Shown piece after piece: positions 17,372 through 26,574 of a stretch of DNA of 64,000 bases. Source of the stretch: GCA-002712965 sp913048525 (lineage in GTDB: Bacteria; Chloroflexota; Dehalococcoidia; Lucifugimonadales; UBA826); NCBI GenBank assembly GCA_913048525.1, contig CAJWWP010000002.1:1-64000 (forward strand). Direction: 5' to 3'. Below the pieces are notes generated by a model. That model had not been told where the DNA came from, did not search any database, and saw only the letters and a program-made list of their open reading frames with translations. The translations under genes and the position numbers were made by a program. The first letter of the stretch is position 1; every line of letters begins with the position of its first letter.

Positions 17372-17375
17372 CTCC
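17372..17375 (-). promoter_or_regulatory. Shine-Dalgarno site that points to the recF ATA start
   Basis: GGAG on the minus strand, eight bases before ATA 17363. No ATG, GTG or TTG codon occurs between the in-frame TAA (17369-17367) and codon 19 of the gene, so this site decides the start. Confidence 0.5.
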
Positions 17376-17559
17376 AAGTGGATATTTGGCCCGATTAACA
17401 TATGAAATATCATAAGCGAACCATTTCGATTCTAGCACGAGGGCAAAACCGACCCTAATTAATTTAAAACATACGATTTGGAACTGTTGAGTTTTACTGT
17501 GAGATACTTTTGGGAATATTAGCCGAGCGCCCGAATTGCAGTGGAGAGGGAGTTAATTA

Positions 17560-18495
17560 TTGGAGAACTTAAAAGTACTTGCTCTTGCAGGAGGGGTTGG
17601 AGGAGCGAAATTAGCATTAGGTTTAAGTGATATTCTCGATGACGGTAACCTTGCGATCGTTGTTAATACCGGAGATGATGAAGAATTTTATGGTTTGCAC
17701 GTCTCTCCTGATTTGGACACAGTCATGTATACACTTGGGGGTATCGCTAATCCTGACACAGGCTGGGGGATAAGTGGAGAAACTTTTAGATCTTTAAATA
17801 GACTGAATCAATACGGGGCTGATACTTGGTTCAATTTAGGCGATTTAGATATGGCGACTCACATAAGGAGGACAGACTTACTAAGTCAGGGCAATACACT
17901 CTCTGAAGTTACCAATAGTATGTGTTCTTCATTAGGGATAACTCATCCTATATTTCCGATGACCGATGACATACTCAAGACGATTGTCGTTACTGAAGTA
18001 AGTGATATGTCATTTCAGGAGTATTTTGTAAAAAACAGATGTGAACCTCGAGTAATATCACTCAAATTCGATTCACCTTCAGAATGTAGTCCTTCTCCCG
18101 GTTTTGTGACAGCTTTAGATCAGAGTGATTTGTTAGTGTTTTGTCCCTCGAATCCTTTTTTAAGCGTTGATCCTATTCTTGCTGTACCTGGCGTTCGGAA
18201 GAAAATTGAAAATTTTCGTGGCTCACGAATATCGGTAAGTCCTATCGTGGGGGGAGAAGCTATAAAGGGACCAGCAGGGAAGATATTGAGAGAGCTTGGA
18301 CATGAGGTTTCCTGTGTTGGTGTGGCAAAACGTTATGTTGGTTTGTGCGATGTTTTCATCATAGATAGTGTTGACGTTGATCTAGCGTCGTCGATTGAAA
18401 AACTTGGTATGAGAGTTGTCGTCACTAACACCATCATGAACAATGATCAACAAAAGAGGACTCTCGCCCAAGAAATATTGAGCTTGGATTATTAA
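17560..18495 (+). CDS. cofD: 2-phospho-L-lactate transferase CofD
   Basis: Transferase (311 aa) of coenzyme F420 biosynthesis that joins the activated phospholactate, or phosphoenolpyruvate-derived, moiety to the deazaflavin Fo. It starts with the diagnostic LALAGGVGGAKLALGL (about residues 6-21), followed by VNTGDDEEFYGLHVSPDLDT (about 36-55), a substrate and metal site. SPIVGGEAIKGPAGKIL (about 226) is also family-typical. The start is TTG 17560, with GGGAG eight bases before it. The cofC gene begins directly after the stop codon and an LLM oxidoreductase follows, so this is a small F420 operon. Confidence 0.95.
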   Translation: MENLKVLALAGGVGGAKLALGLSDILDDGNLAIVVNTGDDEEFYGLHVSPDLDTVMYTLGGIANPDTGWGISGETFRSLNRLNQYGADTWFNLGDLDMATHIRRTDLLSQGNTLSEVTNSMCSSLGITHPIFPMTDDILKTIVVTEVSDMSFQEYFVKNRCEPRVISLKFDSPSECSPSPGFVTALDQSDLLVFCPSNPFLSVDPILAVPGVRKKIENFRGSRISVSPIVGGEAIKGPAGKILRELGHEVSCVGVAKRYVGLCDVFIIDSVDVDLASSIEKLGMRVVVTNTIMNNDQQKRTLAQEILSLDY

Positions 18496-18498
18496 TTG

Positions 18499-19149
18499 AT
18501 GCCTCCGGTTACCATTCTGATTCCCGTAAAGGAACCCCATCATTCGAAGACACGATTGTCTGGACTGCTTAGCTGTTCACAACGGTCAGAACTTACAGTG
18601 AACATGTTAATACGTGTTATCCAAGCGGCGGTTTGTTCAGCAGTTGACGATATTGTACTTGCAGGTAGTCAGTTTAATTCTCTAAAACAGTTGATAGAGG
18701 GACGGGAATTCGGACCTGTGAGATGGGTGGATGTATTGGGTCAGGATCTAAATGGTGATGTGGAGATGGCGTCGGATATCATAAAAAATTCTGGAAGGGC
18801 GTATATCTATATTCCTGGTGATGTTCCATTTATTACCAGCAATGATATTGAAGATGTCATTAAATCGTCAGAAGATGGTGAAATCTTCGTGTTTGTTCCA
18901 TCCGAATCTGATGGTGGAACTAATGCTATGTTGATTCCTCCGTCATCTGATTTCATACCACTGTTGGGAGTGGACAGTTTTAGAAGACATTGTGAGTATG
19001 CTGAGGGTAATACGTTGGATTACAAAATTGTAAGACCATTTGGATTCACTCTAGATTTGGATACTGAGAAGGACCTGGTCCGTTGCGAGGAAATAGAACC
19101 TGGATTTACAGACAGGTTAGGAGCGGTTCCTAAGGATAGATTGGAGTAA
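18499..19149 (+). CDS. cofC: 2-phospho-L-lactate (or PEP) guanylyltransferase CofC
   Basis: Nucleotidyltransferase (216 aa) that activates phospholactate or phosphoenolpyruvate with GTP for CofD. The N-terminal PPVTILIPVKEPHHSKTRLS (with K-x4-K-x-R-L) is the family signature. YIYIPGDVPFITSNDIED (about residues 95-112) carries the metal-binding Asp, and DGGTNAMLIPP (about 139) follows. Of two adjacent starts, TTG 18496 and ATG 18499, the ATG is preferred; both touch the cofD stop. The pairing with cofD is the normal F420 arrangement. Confidence 0.94.
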   Translation: MPPVTILIPVKEPHHSKTRLSGLLSCSQRSELTVNMLIRVIQAAVCSAVDDIVLAGSQFNSLKQLIEGREFGPVRWVDVLGQDLNGDVEMASDIIKNSGRAYIYIPGDVPFITSNDIEDVIKSSEDGEIFVFVPSESDGGTNAMLIPPSSDFIPLLGVDSFRRHCEYAEGNTLDYKIVRPFGFTLDLDTEKDLVRCEEIEPGFTDRLGAVPKDRLE

Positions 19150-19155
19150 TGGCAA

Positions 19156-20115
19156 ATGACAAATAAACTAAATGTTGGGATCTTAATGCCCACCAGAGGG
19201 TTGCTGATGCAGGGAGACCAGCCTGACGATATTGAGCAATTAATCTCAATGGCTGTAACTTCTGAGGAAGCCGGTATAGACTCAGTATGGGTGGGTGATA
19301 GCCTCACAGCCAAGCCAAGACTTGAGCCTCTCACTACCCTTTCAGCAATTGCATCTCGAACCTCTTTAGTGCGTCTAGGAACTGCTGTCATGCTAGGTCC
19401 ATTGAGGCATCCTGTTTCACTTGCTCACGCTGCTACTACTGTCGACTTGATTTCCAAGGGGCGTATCATTCTTGGAATGGGAGTTGGGGGGGCTTTTAAT
19501 GAGGCCCAAAGGGCTGAATGGAAGAATGCTGGAATAGACCCAAAGTATAGGGGTGGTCGACTTGAAGAGTTGTTAAAAATATTCAAACCTCTGACGCGAG
19601 GTGAAAAAGTTACGTTTCATGGGCGTCATTTTGACGTGGATAACGTGTCTATTAAGCCTGTTTCCCCGCAATTGAACGGCGTACCGGTGTTGGTGGCGGC
19701 CCATGGGCGCTCTAAGTTGGAACGGCAATTCCAGAGGGTCATGTTGGGTGATGGGTCCATATCAATATCAGATTATCCTGAAGAATACTCTCTAGCCCTG
19801 ACTAGAATAAGAGATCATGCTGATAAGCTAGGAATTGACAACGCTGGCCTCGAAAAAGCTTTTTATATGACTATTAACATGCACAAGGACAGAGTATTTG
19901 CAGCGGAGGAGGCGGATAAATTTCTCAAACTTTACTATGGAATTAATATTTGGCAGGATCGATGGGGACCATGGGGACCCGCTGAAGAGGTCGTAAGTAG
20001 GATCGGTAGTTATGAGAAAGCTGGTGCCCAAACCGTTATAGTCAGATTCGCATCTTTTGATCAGGAGAAACAATTAGACATTTTCCTGAGTGATGTTTTG
20101 CCTTATTTATATTGA
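19156..20115 (+). CDS. LLM-class oxidoreductase, probably F420-dependent
   Basis: TIM-barrel oxidoreductase (319 aa) of the luciferase-like family. The deazaflavin/flavin-pocket segments include AGIDSVWVGDSLTAKPRLEP (about residues 38-57), LVRLGTAVMLGPLRHPVSLA (about 72-91) and GRIILGMGVGG (about 103-113). It follows cofC by six bases, and that location makes reduced F420 the likely cofactor rather than FMN (inference). The substrate is unknown. A second LLM protein of a different subgroup is at 12201 and a third at 62641. Confidence 0.9.
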   Translation: MTNKLNVGILMPTRGLLMQGDQPDDIEQLISMAVTSEEAGIDSVWVGDSLTAKPRLEPLTTLSAIASRTSLVRLGTAVMLGPLRHPVSLAHAATTVDLISKGRIILGMGVGGAFNEAQRAEWKNAGIDPKYRGGRLEELLKIFKPLTRGEKVTFHGRHFDVDNVSIKPVSPQLNGVPVLVAAHGRSKLERQFQRVMLGDGSISISDYPEEYSLALTRIRDHADKLGIDNAGLEKAFYMTINMHKDRVFAAEEADKFLKLYYGINIWQDRWGPWGPAEEVVSRIGSYEKAGAQTVIVRFASFDQEKQLDIFLSDVLPYLY

Positions 20116-20122
20116 CTAGATA

Positions 20123-22165
20123 TTATGCGTCATCATCATAAAAAGGGCGTTGATGAATCATTGCCAGGAAATCGTCCTCAGATAATACTGGTATGCCTAT
20201 TCGAGCGGCGTCTGATAGTTTAGAGCCTGCTTCTTCACCTGCGACTAGGTAGTTTGTACGGCTTGACACGGACCCGCTTACATTTCCGCCCAATTCTTTG
20301 ATTCGATCTTGAATTTCAGAACGGCTGAACTGTTTTAGTCGCCCGGTTACGCAAAATCTGATATCACGTAAAACCTGGACCTGCGGCTCTGACGAACCTA
20401 TGTCGCTGTTCTCATTCATGTTAATTCCAGCTAGTCTCAACTTGTGTATCAGTAATATATTAGATGTGGATTGGAAGTAATTTGTGATGCTTTCAGCAAT
20501 TTTTGGGCCTATGTCAGGGATATCTGTGAAGGATTCCAAAGAGGCTTTCATAATCTCATCCATAGTTCCAAATCGGTTGGCAATGTTCTCGGCTACCTCA
20601 GTTCCTACGTGTGATATGCCTAGTGCCACCAGAAGTCGTGACAGGGGTCTCTCTTTGCTGGCAGCGATAGCTTCTATTACGTTGGACGTACTCTTTTCGC
20701 CCATTCTCTCTAGGCTTACGAGCTCTTTCCTTCTTAAAGTATATATATCTGCCACGTCTGATATTAGTCCGCTTTGAATAAGCGAGCTGCCTAGTTTCCC
20801 ACCCACTCCGTCAACGTCCATTGCAGATTTGCTAACGAAATGCTCTACCAACCTAACCAACTGTGCAGGACAGGAACTATTCGTGCAATAAACTGCAGAT
20901 TCATCAGGTTTCCTTGTTGTCGGGGATTTGCAGCTAGGACACTCTCGAGGCATCAAAAATTTTTGTTCAGTTCCATTCCGATGGGTTTTTTGACTACTAA
21001 CTACCTGAGGTATTACTTCTCCAGCTCTTTCCACCACCACACGATCCCCAATTCTGAGGTCTTTTGAATTTATATAATCTTCATTGTGTAGTGTTGCCTG
21101 TTTTACTGTCACGCCCCCTACAATAACTGGTTCAAGTATGGCATATGGGTTAATTGTTCCGGTTCGTCCTACATTTACATGGATGTCTAAAAGTTTGGTT
21201 ATAGATTGGGCCGACGGGAACTTGTATGCAATAGCCCATCTAGGTTCTCTTCCTACTGTACCTACATGCTGTTGATAGTCAAAGCTGTCTATCTTTACTA
21301 CAACTCCGTCACAGTCGTAGTCTATTGAGTTTCTGTCCTGTAACCATTTTTTATGAAAGCCAATTGCATCTTCCACCCCGGAAACTAATTCATTGAACGG
21401 ATTGATTTTGAATCCTAGTGTCTTGAGATATTCAAGACACTTAATGTGTGTTTCAGGAATTTCAAAATCACCTTCTACCCATCCTAGAGCGTAGATGAAG
21501 ATGTCTAAAGGTCTCTGAGCGGTGACTGCAGAGTCAAGCTGCCGGAGAGATCCAGCTGCTGTATTTCTAGGATTGGCATATGTCGCAAGACCATTTTTTT
21601 CTCGGTCGTCATTGAATTTTTTGAATTCAGATTTTGGGAAATATACTTCTCCTCGAACTTCAAATCTGGCTGGGTAAGCACCAACCAGTTGTAAGGGAAT
21701 ACTACGGACAGTTTTAAGGTTGGATGTGATATCTTCTCCCGTCGCACCATTGCCTCTCGTGGCTCCTTGAACGAATAAACCGTTCTCATATATTAGAGCT
21801 ACTGCTAAACCGTCGAATTTCAATTCACAGGCGAGTGCGAATTTATCAGATTCGATTAATCCTGACATTCGGTTATGCCACCCGTAGAGGTCATCGTCGT
21901 CGAAAGCGTTGCCTAAACTTAACAAAGGTATTTGATGGTCAATCTGAGAGAACCCGGATAGTGGATCTGAACCGACACGTTGCGTTGGTGATTGGGGAAT
22001 TACAAGTTCTGGATTTTCCTTTTCTATTTGTGCGAGTTCCCGCATCAGTTCGTCGTACTCGCTGTCCCCAATTTCGGGGTCATCTTCGACAAAATACAAC
22101 CTATTATGGCGCTCAATCTCTGATCGCAATCCATCAATCTTATGCTGAAACATGTTTTTGTTCAT
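20123..22165 (-). CDS. ligA: NAD-dependent DNA ligase LigA
   Basis: Essential replicative ligase (680 aa, normal length). The adenylation domain has the catalytic lysine in CELKFDGLAVALIYENG (about residues 112-128) and the Ia-domain sequence RHNRLYFVEDDPEIGDSEYD. The OB-fold region is followed by a four-Cys zinc finger (CPSC and CTNSSC), helix-hairpin-helix repeats (FTDIPDIGPKIAESI), and a C-terminal BRCT domain beginning IRFCVTGRLKQFSRSEI. Start ATG 22165. It is convergent with the F420 operon (7-base gap) and divergent from the cysteine synthase-like gene. Confidence 0.97.
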   Translation of the reverse strand: MNKNMFQHKIDGLRSEIERHNRLYFVEDDPEIGDSEYDELMRELAQIEKENPELVIPQSPTQRVGSDPLSGFSQIDHQIPLLSLGNAFDDDDLYGWHNRMSGLIESDKFALACELKFDGLAVALIYENGLFVQGATRGNGATGEDITSNLKTVRSIPLQLVGAYPARFEVRGEVYFPKSEFKKFNDDREKNGLATYANPRNTAAGSLRQLDSAVTAQRPLDIFIYALGWVEGDFEIPETHIKCLEYLKTLGFKINPFNELVSGVEDAIGFHKKWLQDRNSIDYDCDGVVVKIDSFDYQQHVGTVGREPRWAIAYKFPSAQSITKLLDIHVNVGRTGTINPYAILEPVIVGGVTVKQATLHNEDYINSKDLRIGDRVVVERAGEVIPQVVSSQKTHRNGTEQKFLMPRECPSCKSPTTRKPDESAVYCTNSSCPAQLVRLVEHFVSKSAMDVDGVGGKLGSSLIQSGLISDVADIYTLRRKELVSLERMGEKSTSNVIEAIAASKERPLSRLLVALGISHVGTEVAENIANRFGTMDEIMKASLESFTDIPDIGPKIAESITNYFQSTSNILLIHKLRLAGINMNENSDIGSSEPQVQVLRDIRFCVTGRLKQFSRSEIQDRIKELGGNVSGSVSSRTNYLVAGEEAGSKLSDAARIGIPVLSEDDFLAMIHQRPFYDDDA

Positions 22166-22390
22166 GAGATCTAAGCTCTATCCTGATTGATCATGTTATA
22201 CACCTAATGGGCAGCTCTCAATAGTTAATTGTGCACTTCATGTGAGTTGGATTCTGTTTAGCTGCTAGACTGCTGGTAAACTGAAATATATACTCGAATA
22301 TGTGCTAAGTGCTTTTTCTGTCATGCTAGAAACAGAAGGCTTTGCCTAAATATGATTTGGAACGATATTGTTGAAAGTGACATTAGATAA

Positions 22391-23320
22391 GTGCCATACG
22401 CTGCAAAAATCCAAGACTTTATAGATAAATATCCAGCTTTAACAGCTATTGGGAACACGCCTTTAGTGGAGCTTGATATTCCCCAAGAGATAGCTGATAT
22501 AGGAGAAGCTTCTATTTATGCAAAATTTGAGCATCTGAATCCAGGTGGCTCAATTAAAGATAGACCCGTTCTTCGTATGCTTGCTGAGGCAATAATAGAC
22601 GGAACATTGACCCCAGATAAAATAATACTGGATGCGACTTCTGGTAACGCAGGGATAGCGTATGCGATGATTGGGGCTATACTCGGATATCCCGTTGAAC
22701 TTGTTATGCCAGAGAACGCTAGCGAAGAACGGAAAAAACGTTTAGTAGCTCACGGTGCTAATTTGGTTTTCACAGATGCTCAGAAAGGCTACGATGAAGC
22801 TTTATATGAGGTGAAACGGAGGTTCCAAAAGAACCCTGATAGATACTTTTATTGTGACCAGTACAGCAATTTAAATAATCCGTTGGCACATTATGAAACC
22901 ACTGCAGTAGAGCTGCTGGATCAAGCGCCATTTATTACACATTTCGTTGCTGGGGTAGGTACTGGAGGAACAATTAGTGGGATAGGTAGACGCCTCAAGG
23001 AAACAAATCCTGACATACAGGTCATTTGCATAGATTTTGAGGAATGGCCAGGAGTCGAGGGGCTTAAACCTTTAGGCGAGGGTCATATCATTCCTGAAAC
23101 ATTTGATAGGTCAGTAGTTGATCAAATGTTACACATAGATACGCTTAGAGCCTATGAGGTGTCTAGCTTAATGGCAGAAAAAGGTATATTCGCTGGACAA
23201 TCCTCTGGGGCTTACTTATTAGGAGCAATTGAAGTTGCGAGTTCATTAAAATCTGGGAATATAGTTACGATATTCAATGACATTGGCGAGCGTTATTTTT
23301 CGACTTCTATGTGGGATTGA
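22391..23320 (+). CDS. Cysteine synthase-family PLP enzyme
   Basis: Fold-type II PLP enzyme (309 aa) of the CysK/CysM/cystathionine beta-synthase group. PLP lysine is in LNPGGSIKDRPV (about residues 49-60), the substrate loop in LDATSGNAGIAYAM (about 79-92), the phosphate-binding glycine loop is AGVGTGGTISGIGRRL (about 189-204), and the late serine loop reads GIFAGQSSGAYL. These support O-acetylserine or O-phosphoserine sulfhydrylase activity; the length fits CysM-like proteins. GTG 22391 is the only start that keeps the N-terminal helix. The 225-base upstream gap is shared with ligA. The RraA-like gene follows by 48 bases. Confidence 0.88.
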   Translation: MPYAAKIQDFIDKYPALTAIGNTPLVELDIPQEIADIGEASIYAKFEHLNPGGSIKDRPVLRMLAEAIIDGTLTPDKIILDATSGNAGIAYAMIGAILGYPVELVMPENASEERKKRLVAHGANLVFTDAQKGYDEALYEVKRRFQKNPDRYFYCDQYSNLNNPLAHYETTAVELLDQAPFITHFVAGVGTGGTISGIGRRLKETNPDIQVICIDFEEWPGVEGLKPLGEGHIIPETFDRSVVDQMLHIDTLRAYEVSSLMAEKGIFAGQSSGAYLLGAIEVASSLKSGNIVTIFNDIGERYFSTSMWD

Positions 23321-23368
23321 AGTATACCGTTTGAATATAAAGAATAGTGAGACAAGGGGTGAAACGCC

Positions 23369-24043
23369 GTGCAACTTTTAACAGAAGATCAAATAAGATC
23401 CCTTAGGAATATTGATACACCCACTGTAGCCAACGCCGTGGAAACTCATCCTACAAGATCTAATACAGAAGGATTTATGGGTTGGAATATACGGTGCCAG
23501 TTCCCAGACCTTGGGGTAATGGTTGGACAGGCTGTAACCGCCACTTTTAATACAACTACCACTGGTAAACCGCGCAGCAGGAGTCTGTGGTATGAGTGCT
23601 TACGGGCCATAAATGACATGCCCGTTCCAGTGGTTATTGTTGCCAAGGATGTTGGGCCCAGACCTTTCCATGGATGTCATTTTGGGGATGGTATGGCCAA
23701 TGTAGCAAAAAGAGTCGGGGCAGTAGGTCTAGTTACAGATGGTGGCGTGAGAGATGTAGAAACGGTTCATGACATGGGATTTCACATGTTTTCAGTGGGC
23801 TTAGTTCCTGCACACGGAAATTTTGGACTTGATGAAACTATGGTTCCGGTAGAAGTAGGCGGTGTTCTGGTCAATCATGGAGATGTGGTACATGCCGATA
23901 TGAATGGGGTGGTGGTTTTCCCGGTAGATCTGACAGATTATGTGATAGATGAGTCAGCAAAAGTCACCAAGCGTGAATCTGATCAATTCGATTGGGTCAA
24001 GAGTGAAGATTTTTCGCTTGAGGAGATGATTCAGAGAGGTTAA
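23369..24043 (+). CDS. RraA-like / HMG aldolase-family protein
   Basis: Protein (224 aa) of the RraA/DlpA family. Members include class II 4-hydroxy-4-methyl-2-oxoglutarate/oxaloacetate aldolases as well as the E. coli RNase E regulator. The conserved core GDGMANVAKRVGAVGLVTDG (about residues 108-127) followed by GVRDVETV carries the pyruvate/metal site Arg-Asp pair, which points to aldolase/decarboxylase activity rather than RNase E binding. The VHADMNGVVVFP segment near residue 187 is also typical. GTG 23369 has AGGGG nine bases upstream. It is convergent with gyrB. Confidence 0.87.
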   Translation: MQLLTEDQIRSLRNIDTPTVANAVETHPTRSNTEGFMGWNIRCQFPDLGVMVGQAVTATFNTTTTGKPRSRSLWYECLRAINDMPVPVVIVAKDVGPRPFHGCHFGDGMANVAKRVGAVGLVTDGGVRDVETVHDMGFHMFSVGLVPAHGNFGLDETMVPVEVGGVLVNHGDVVHADMNGVVVFPVDLTDYVIDESAKVTKRESDQFDWVKSEDFSLEEMIQRG

Positions 24044-24072
24044 TTCCTTGCGATCAATCCCAATCATCTCCC

Positions 24073-26046
24073 CTAAACATCTAGATTAGCCACTTCCAAA
24101 GCGTTGGTTTGTATGAAGTTTCGCCGTGGCTCAACCTCATCTCCCATCAGTCGCTCAAACTCATCAGCCGCTTGCCCAAAGTCTTCGACATCAACTTGCA
24201 ACAATGTTCTAGATTCGGGATTCATTGTAGTTTCCCACAACTGGTTTGCGTTCATTTCTCCTAGACCTTTGTAACGCTGCAAATGTACGGTTCTTTTGCT
24301 TCTGAGTTGTTCCATAAGCTCTTCGCGTTCACCCTCTGTATATACGTACTGTTCCTTCTTGCCAACATTGATCTTGTACAGAGGGGGTTGTGCTATATAA
24401 AGGTGTCCATGCTCTACTAATGGTCTCATATGCCGGAAAAAGAAAGTCAGGAGCAATGTGCGAATGTGTGAGCCGTCTACATCAGCATCGCACATTATTA
24501 TTATTCTGTGGTAGCGGAGCTTTTCCAGGTCGAATCCGGTTCCCTCCTCTTCAACCCCAACTCTAGAATCCACTCCTGCTCCAATTGCTGTAATCATGGA
24601 GCGGATTGCGTCATGAGAGACAATTTTGTCAGGTTGAGCTTTTTCGACATTAAGAATCTTTCCCCAGAGTGGAAGAATTGCTTGAAATCGCCGGTCTCTT
24701 CCCATTTTGGCTGTACCACCCGCCGAATCCCCCTCAACCAAATATATTTCGCAAAGCTCAGGATTCTTCTCTGAGCAATCCGCTAATTTACCTGGCAGAC
24801 CGCCACCGTCCATTGCGTTTTTACGTATTATGAGTTCCCGCGCTTTGCGAGCTGCTTCTCTCGCTCTCTGGGACGTCATACATTTGTCAATGATCGCTCT
24901 TCCTTCTCTAGGATTGTCTTCAAGGAATATTTGGAGTGCTTCACCTAGCACTGTCTCAACCTGCGTACGTGCTTCAGGGTTGCCGAGCTTGTTTTTGGTT
25001 TGCCCTTCAAATTGGGGGTCTTTGAGCTTTACACTTATTACAGCCGTTACCCCTTCTCTGACATCCTCTCCAGAAAGATTTGGCTCGGTACTTTTTATTA
25101 ATTTCTGTTTGCGGCCGTAATCGTTGAGTACCCGTGTTAACGCAGATCGAAATCCAGTGACATGGGTGCCTCCATCCTCAGTATTTATACAGTTGGCGAA
25201 TGCATATACGTACTCGCTGAAGGTGTCGTTATACTGCAGCGCGACCTCAACTCTAGTCCCGTCCAAATCATTTTCAACATAGATTGGATTTTCATGAACC
25301 ACCCCTCTATTTTGATTGAGGCCTCTCACGAAGCTGGATATTCCTCCATCAAAGTAGTAGGTCACTTCGTTATTTGGCCAACGGCTTGAGTGCCATTCAC
25401 TCGTGAAGGTAATTTGTAATCCTTTATTGAGGTATGCCATCTCTTTGAACCGGTTGGATAGTACGTTGAAGTCGTATACTAATTCCCCGAATATCTCTTT
25501 ATCTGGCATGAATTCGATAGAAGTTCCAGTATGACCAGATGATCCGTTTTGAAGAACTTGAGATGTCATTTCGGTAGAAGTTATGCCTCTGGAATACTCT
25601 TGTTCGTATAAATTTCCATCTCGGGTAACGTAGGCTTTAACCCATATTGACAACGCGTTTACTACTGATGCTCCAACACCGTGTAGACCTCCGGAAACGG
25701 CATAAGCCTTACCTCCGAATTTCCCACCTGCATGAAGGGTGGTCATAACGGTTTCCAAAGCTGTCGTTCCCGTAGTGGGATGTTTGTCAACAGGTATACC
25801 TCGTCCATCGTCTTCTACTCTTACGGAACCGTCCTCTCGGATAACCACTGTCACAGATGAGCAATAACCAGCCATAAACTCGTCTACGCTATTGTCAACA
25901 ATTTCATAAATTAGATGATGAAGACCACGTTGATCTGTACTTCCTATGTACATGCCAGGACGCTTCCTGACAGCCTCCATACCTTCCAGAACCTGGATAT
26001 CACTTGCCGAATATTCGTCGTCTCCCTGCTGTTTAAGCGCTGCCAT
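24073..26046 (-). CDS. gyrB: DNA gyrase subunit B
   Basis: ATPase subunit of gyrase (657 aa). The GHKL ATPase starts at VLEGMEAVRKRPGMYIGS (about residues 20-37), with EIVDNSVDEFMAGYC and VEDDGRGIP as nucleotide and Mg motifs. The transducer domain is followed by TOPRIM sequences YLVEGDSAGGTAKMGRDR (about 435) and MCDADVDGSHIRTLL, then the conserved LYIAQPPLYKI and QRYKGLGEMNANQLWETTM. Length and insert pattern match GyrB rather than ParE-type variants. It is transcribed away from the pantothenate operon, with 528 bases between the two start codons, an unusually long gap for this window. Confidence 0.97.
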   Translation of the reverse strand: MAALKQQGDDEYSASDIQVLEGMEAVRKRPGMYIGSTDQRGLHHLIYEIVDNSVDEFMAGYCSSVTVVIREDGSVRVEDDGRGIPVDKHPTTGTTALETVMTTLHAGGKFGGKAYAVSGGLHGVGASVVNALSIWVKAYVTRDGNLYEQEYSRGITSTEMTSQVLQNGSSGHTGTSIEFMPDKEIFGELVYDFNVLSNRFKEMAYLNKGLQITFTSEWHSSRWPNNEVTYYFDGGISSFVRGLNQNRGVVHENPIYVENDLDGTRVEVALQYNDTFSEYVYAFANCINTEDGGTHVTGFRSALTRVLNDYGRKQKLIKSTEPNLSGEDVREGVTAVISVKLKDPQFEGQTKNKLGNPEARTQVETVLGEALQIFLEDNPREGRAIIDKCMTSQRAREAARKARELIIRKNAMDGGGLPGKLADCSEKNPELCEIYLVEGDSAGGTAKMGRDRRFQAILPLWGKILNVEKAQPDKIVSHDAIRSMITAIGAGVDSRVGVEEEGTGFDLEKLRYHRIIIMCDADVDGSHIRTLLLTFFFRHMRPLVEHGHLYIAQPPLYKINVGKKEQYVYTEGEREELMEQLRSKRTVHLQRYKGLGEMNANQLWETTMNPESRTLLQVDVEDFGQAADEFERLMGDEVEPRRNFIQTNALEVANLDV

Positions 26047-26396
26047 CCAATGACACTCCCGATTTTTTAAAAAGACAATCTATTTATGATAATTGCGGCC
26101 ACAATTTTCCATTTGCTGTAAAATGAGGCCCCATTTTTGGTGCTATTTTATTTACCTATACCTTTAATATTTAGGTTGGTAAATCGGCTCTGATAACTTG
26201 ATCCCATTTATAGGAGTCGTTGAGGGCCTCAGCCCCCCTTTATCCTGATTCGAAGGGGTACAAAACACAAGCATTTTCAGTGTCAAAATTATAGCAAATT
26301 AAAGGTACTCTCACAAGAACGAATCACGCCTGCGAAAAGGTTGAGTTTTGATGACATTTCATCTGAAAGTTTTTTGATTAATTTTTGCCAGAATTA
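26047..26396. other. gyrB-pantothenate operon spacer, gyrB-proximal part
   Basis: No supportable gene. A frame beginning with ATG-like codons at 26341 runs into the P1 peptidase but has no family similarity. The stretch contains an AT-rich block after gyrB (26056-26100) likely to hold its promoter. It also holds an inverted repeat, CCCCTT (26236-26241) with AAGGGG (about 26254-26259), which has no U-tract and no obvious role. Confidence 0.4.
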
Positions 26397-26525
26397 CCAT
26401 CAGATGTCAGACACTGATAGAATGTTCGCCCGCAGCCAATCCAAGTATGTGGATGGTGAGCCTAATTTGAGGATTGATTTTTGCAGCCGGCTTGCTCGGT
26501 TGTTAAAGATTATTTGGGTTACAAG
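26397..26525 (+). ncRNA. Candidate structured leader RNA upstream of the pantothenate operon
   Basis: Possible 5' leader. Readable stems are ATCAG...CTGAT enclosing TGT-CAG-ACA with one bulged A (near 26399-26420), and CAATCC...GGATTG (about 26438-26478) enclosing a small GG-TGAG-CC hairpin. These come just before a terminator-like hairpin that abuts the first gene. The arrangement looks like an aptamer plus expression platform. A pan-motif RNA is known upstream of pantothenate genes in some Chloroflexi and Firmicutes; I cannot confirm a match by eye. Confidence 0.3.
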
Positions 26526-26562
26526 AGCTCCCTATTCCACTGAAGGATTTAGGGAGTTTTTT
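26526..26562 (+). terminator. Intrinsic terminator or attenuator immediately before the P1 peptidase gene
   Basis: CTCCCTA (26528-26534) pairs with TAGGGAG (26550-26556), with an inner TCC/GGA stem and a six-base loop. It is followed by six T (26557-26562). It lies only 13 bases before ATG 26575, so it should act in the operon's own leader. The GGGAG in its 3' arm is the best nearby ribosome-site-like sequence and would be masked in the folded form. Confidence 0.6.
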
Positions 26563-26574
26563 ATTTGGTCAAAT

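Noticed and set aside
26397..26562. 6S, SRP, RNase P or tmRNA gene before the pantothenate operon
   Set aside because: None of the conserved core sequences of these RNAs could be found; only generic stems are visible.
26341..26574. N-terminal extension of the P1 peptidase frame
   Set aside because: The 78 residues are unlike the family and span a terminator hairpin with a T-run; the family sequence starts at ATG 26575.
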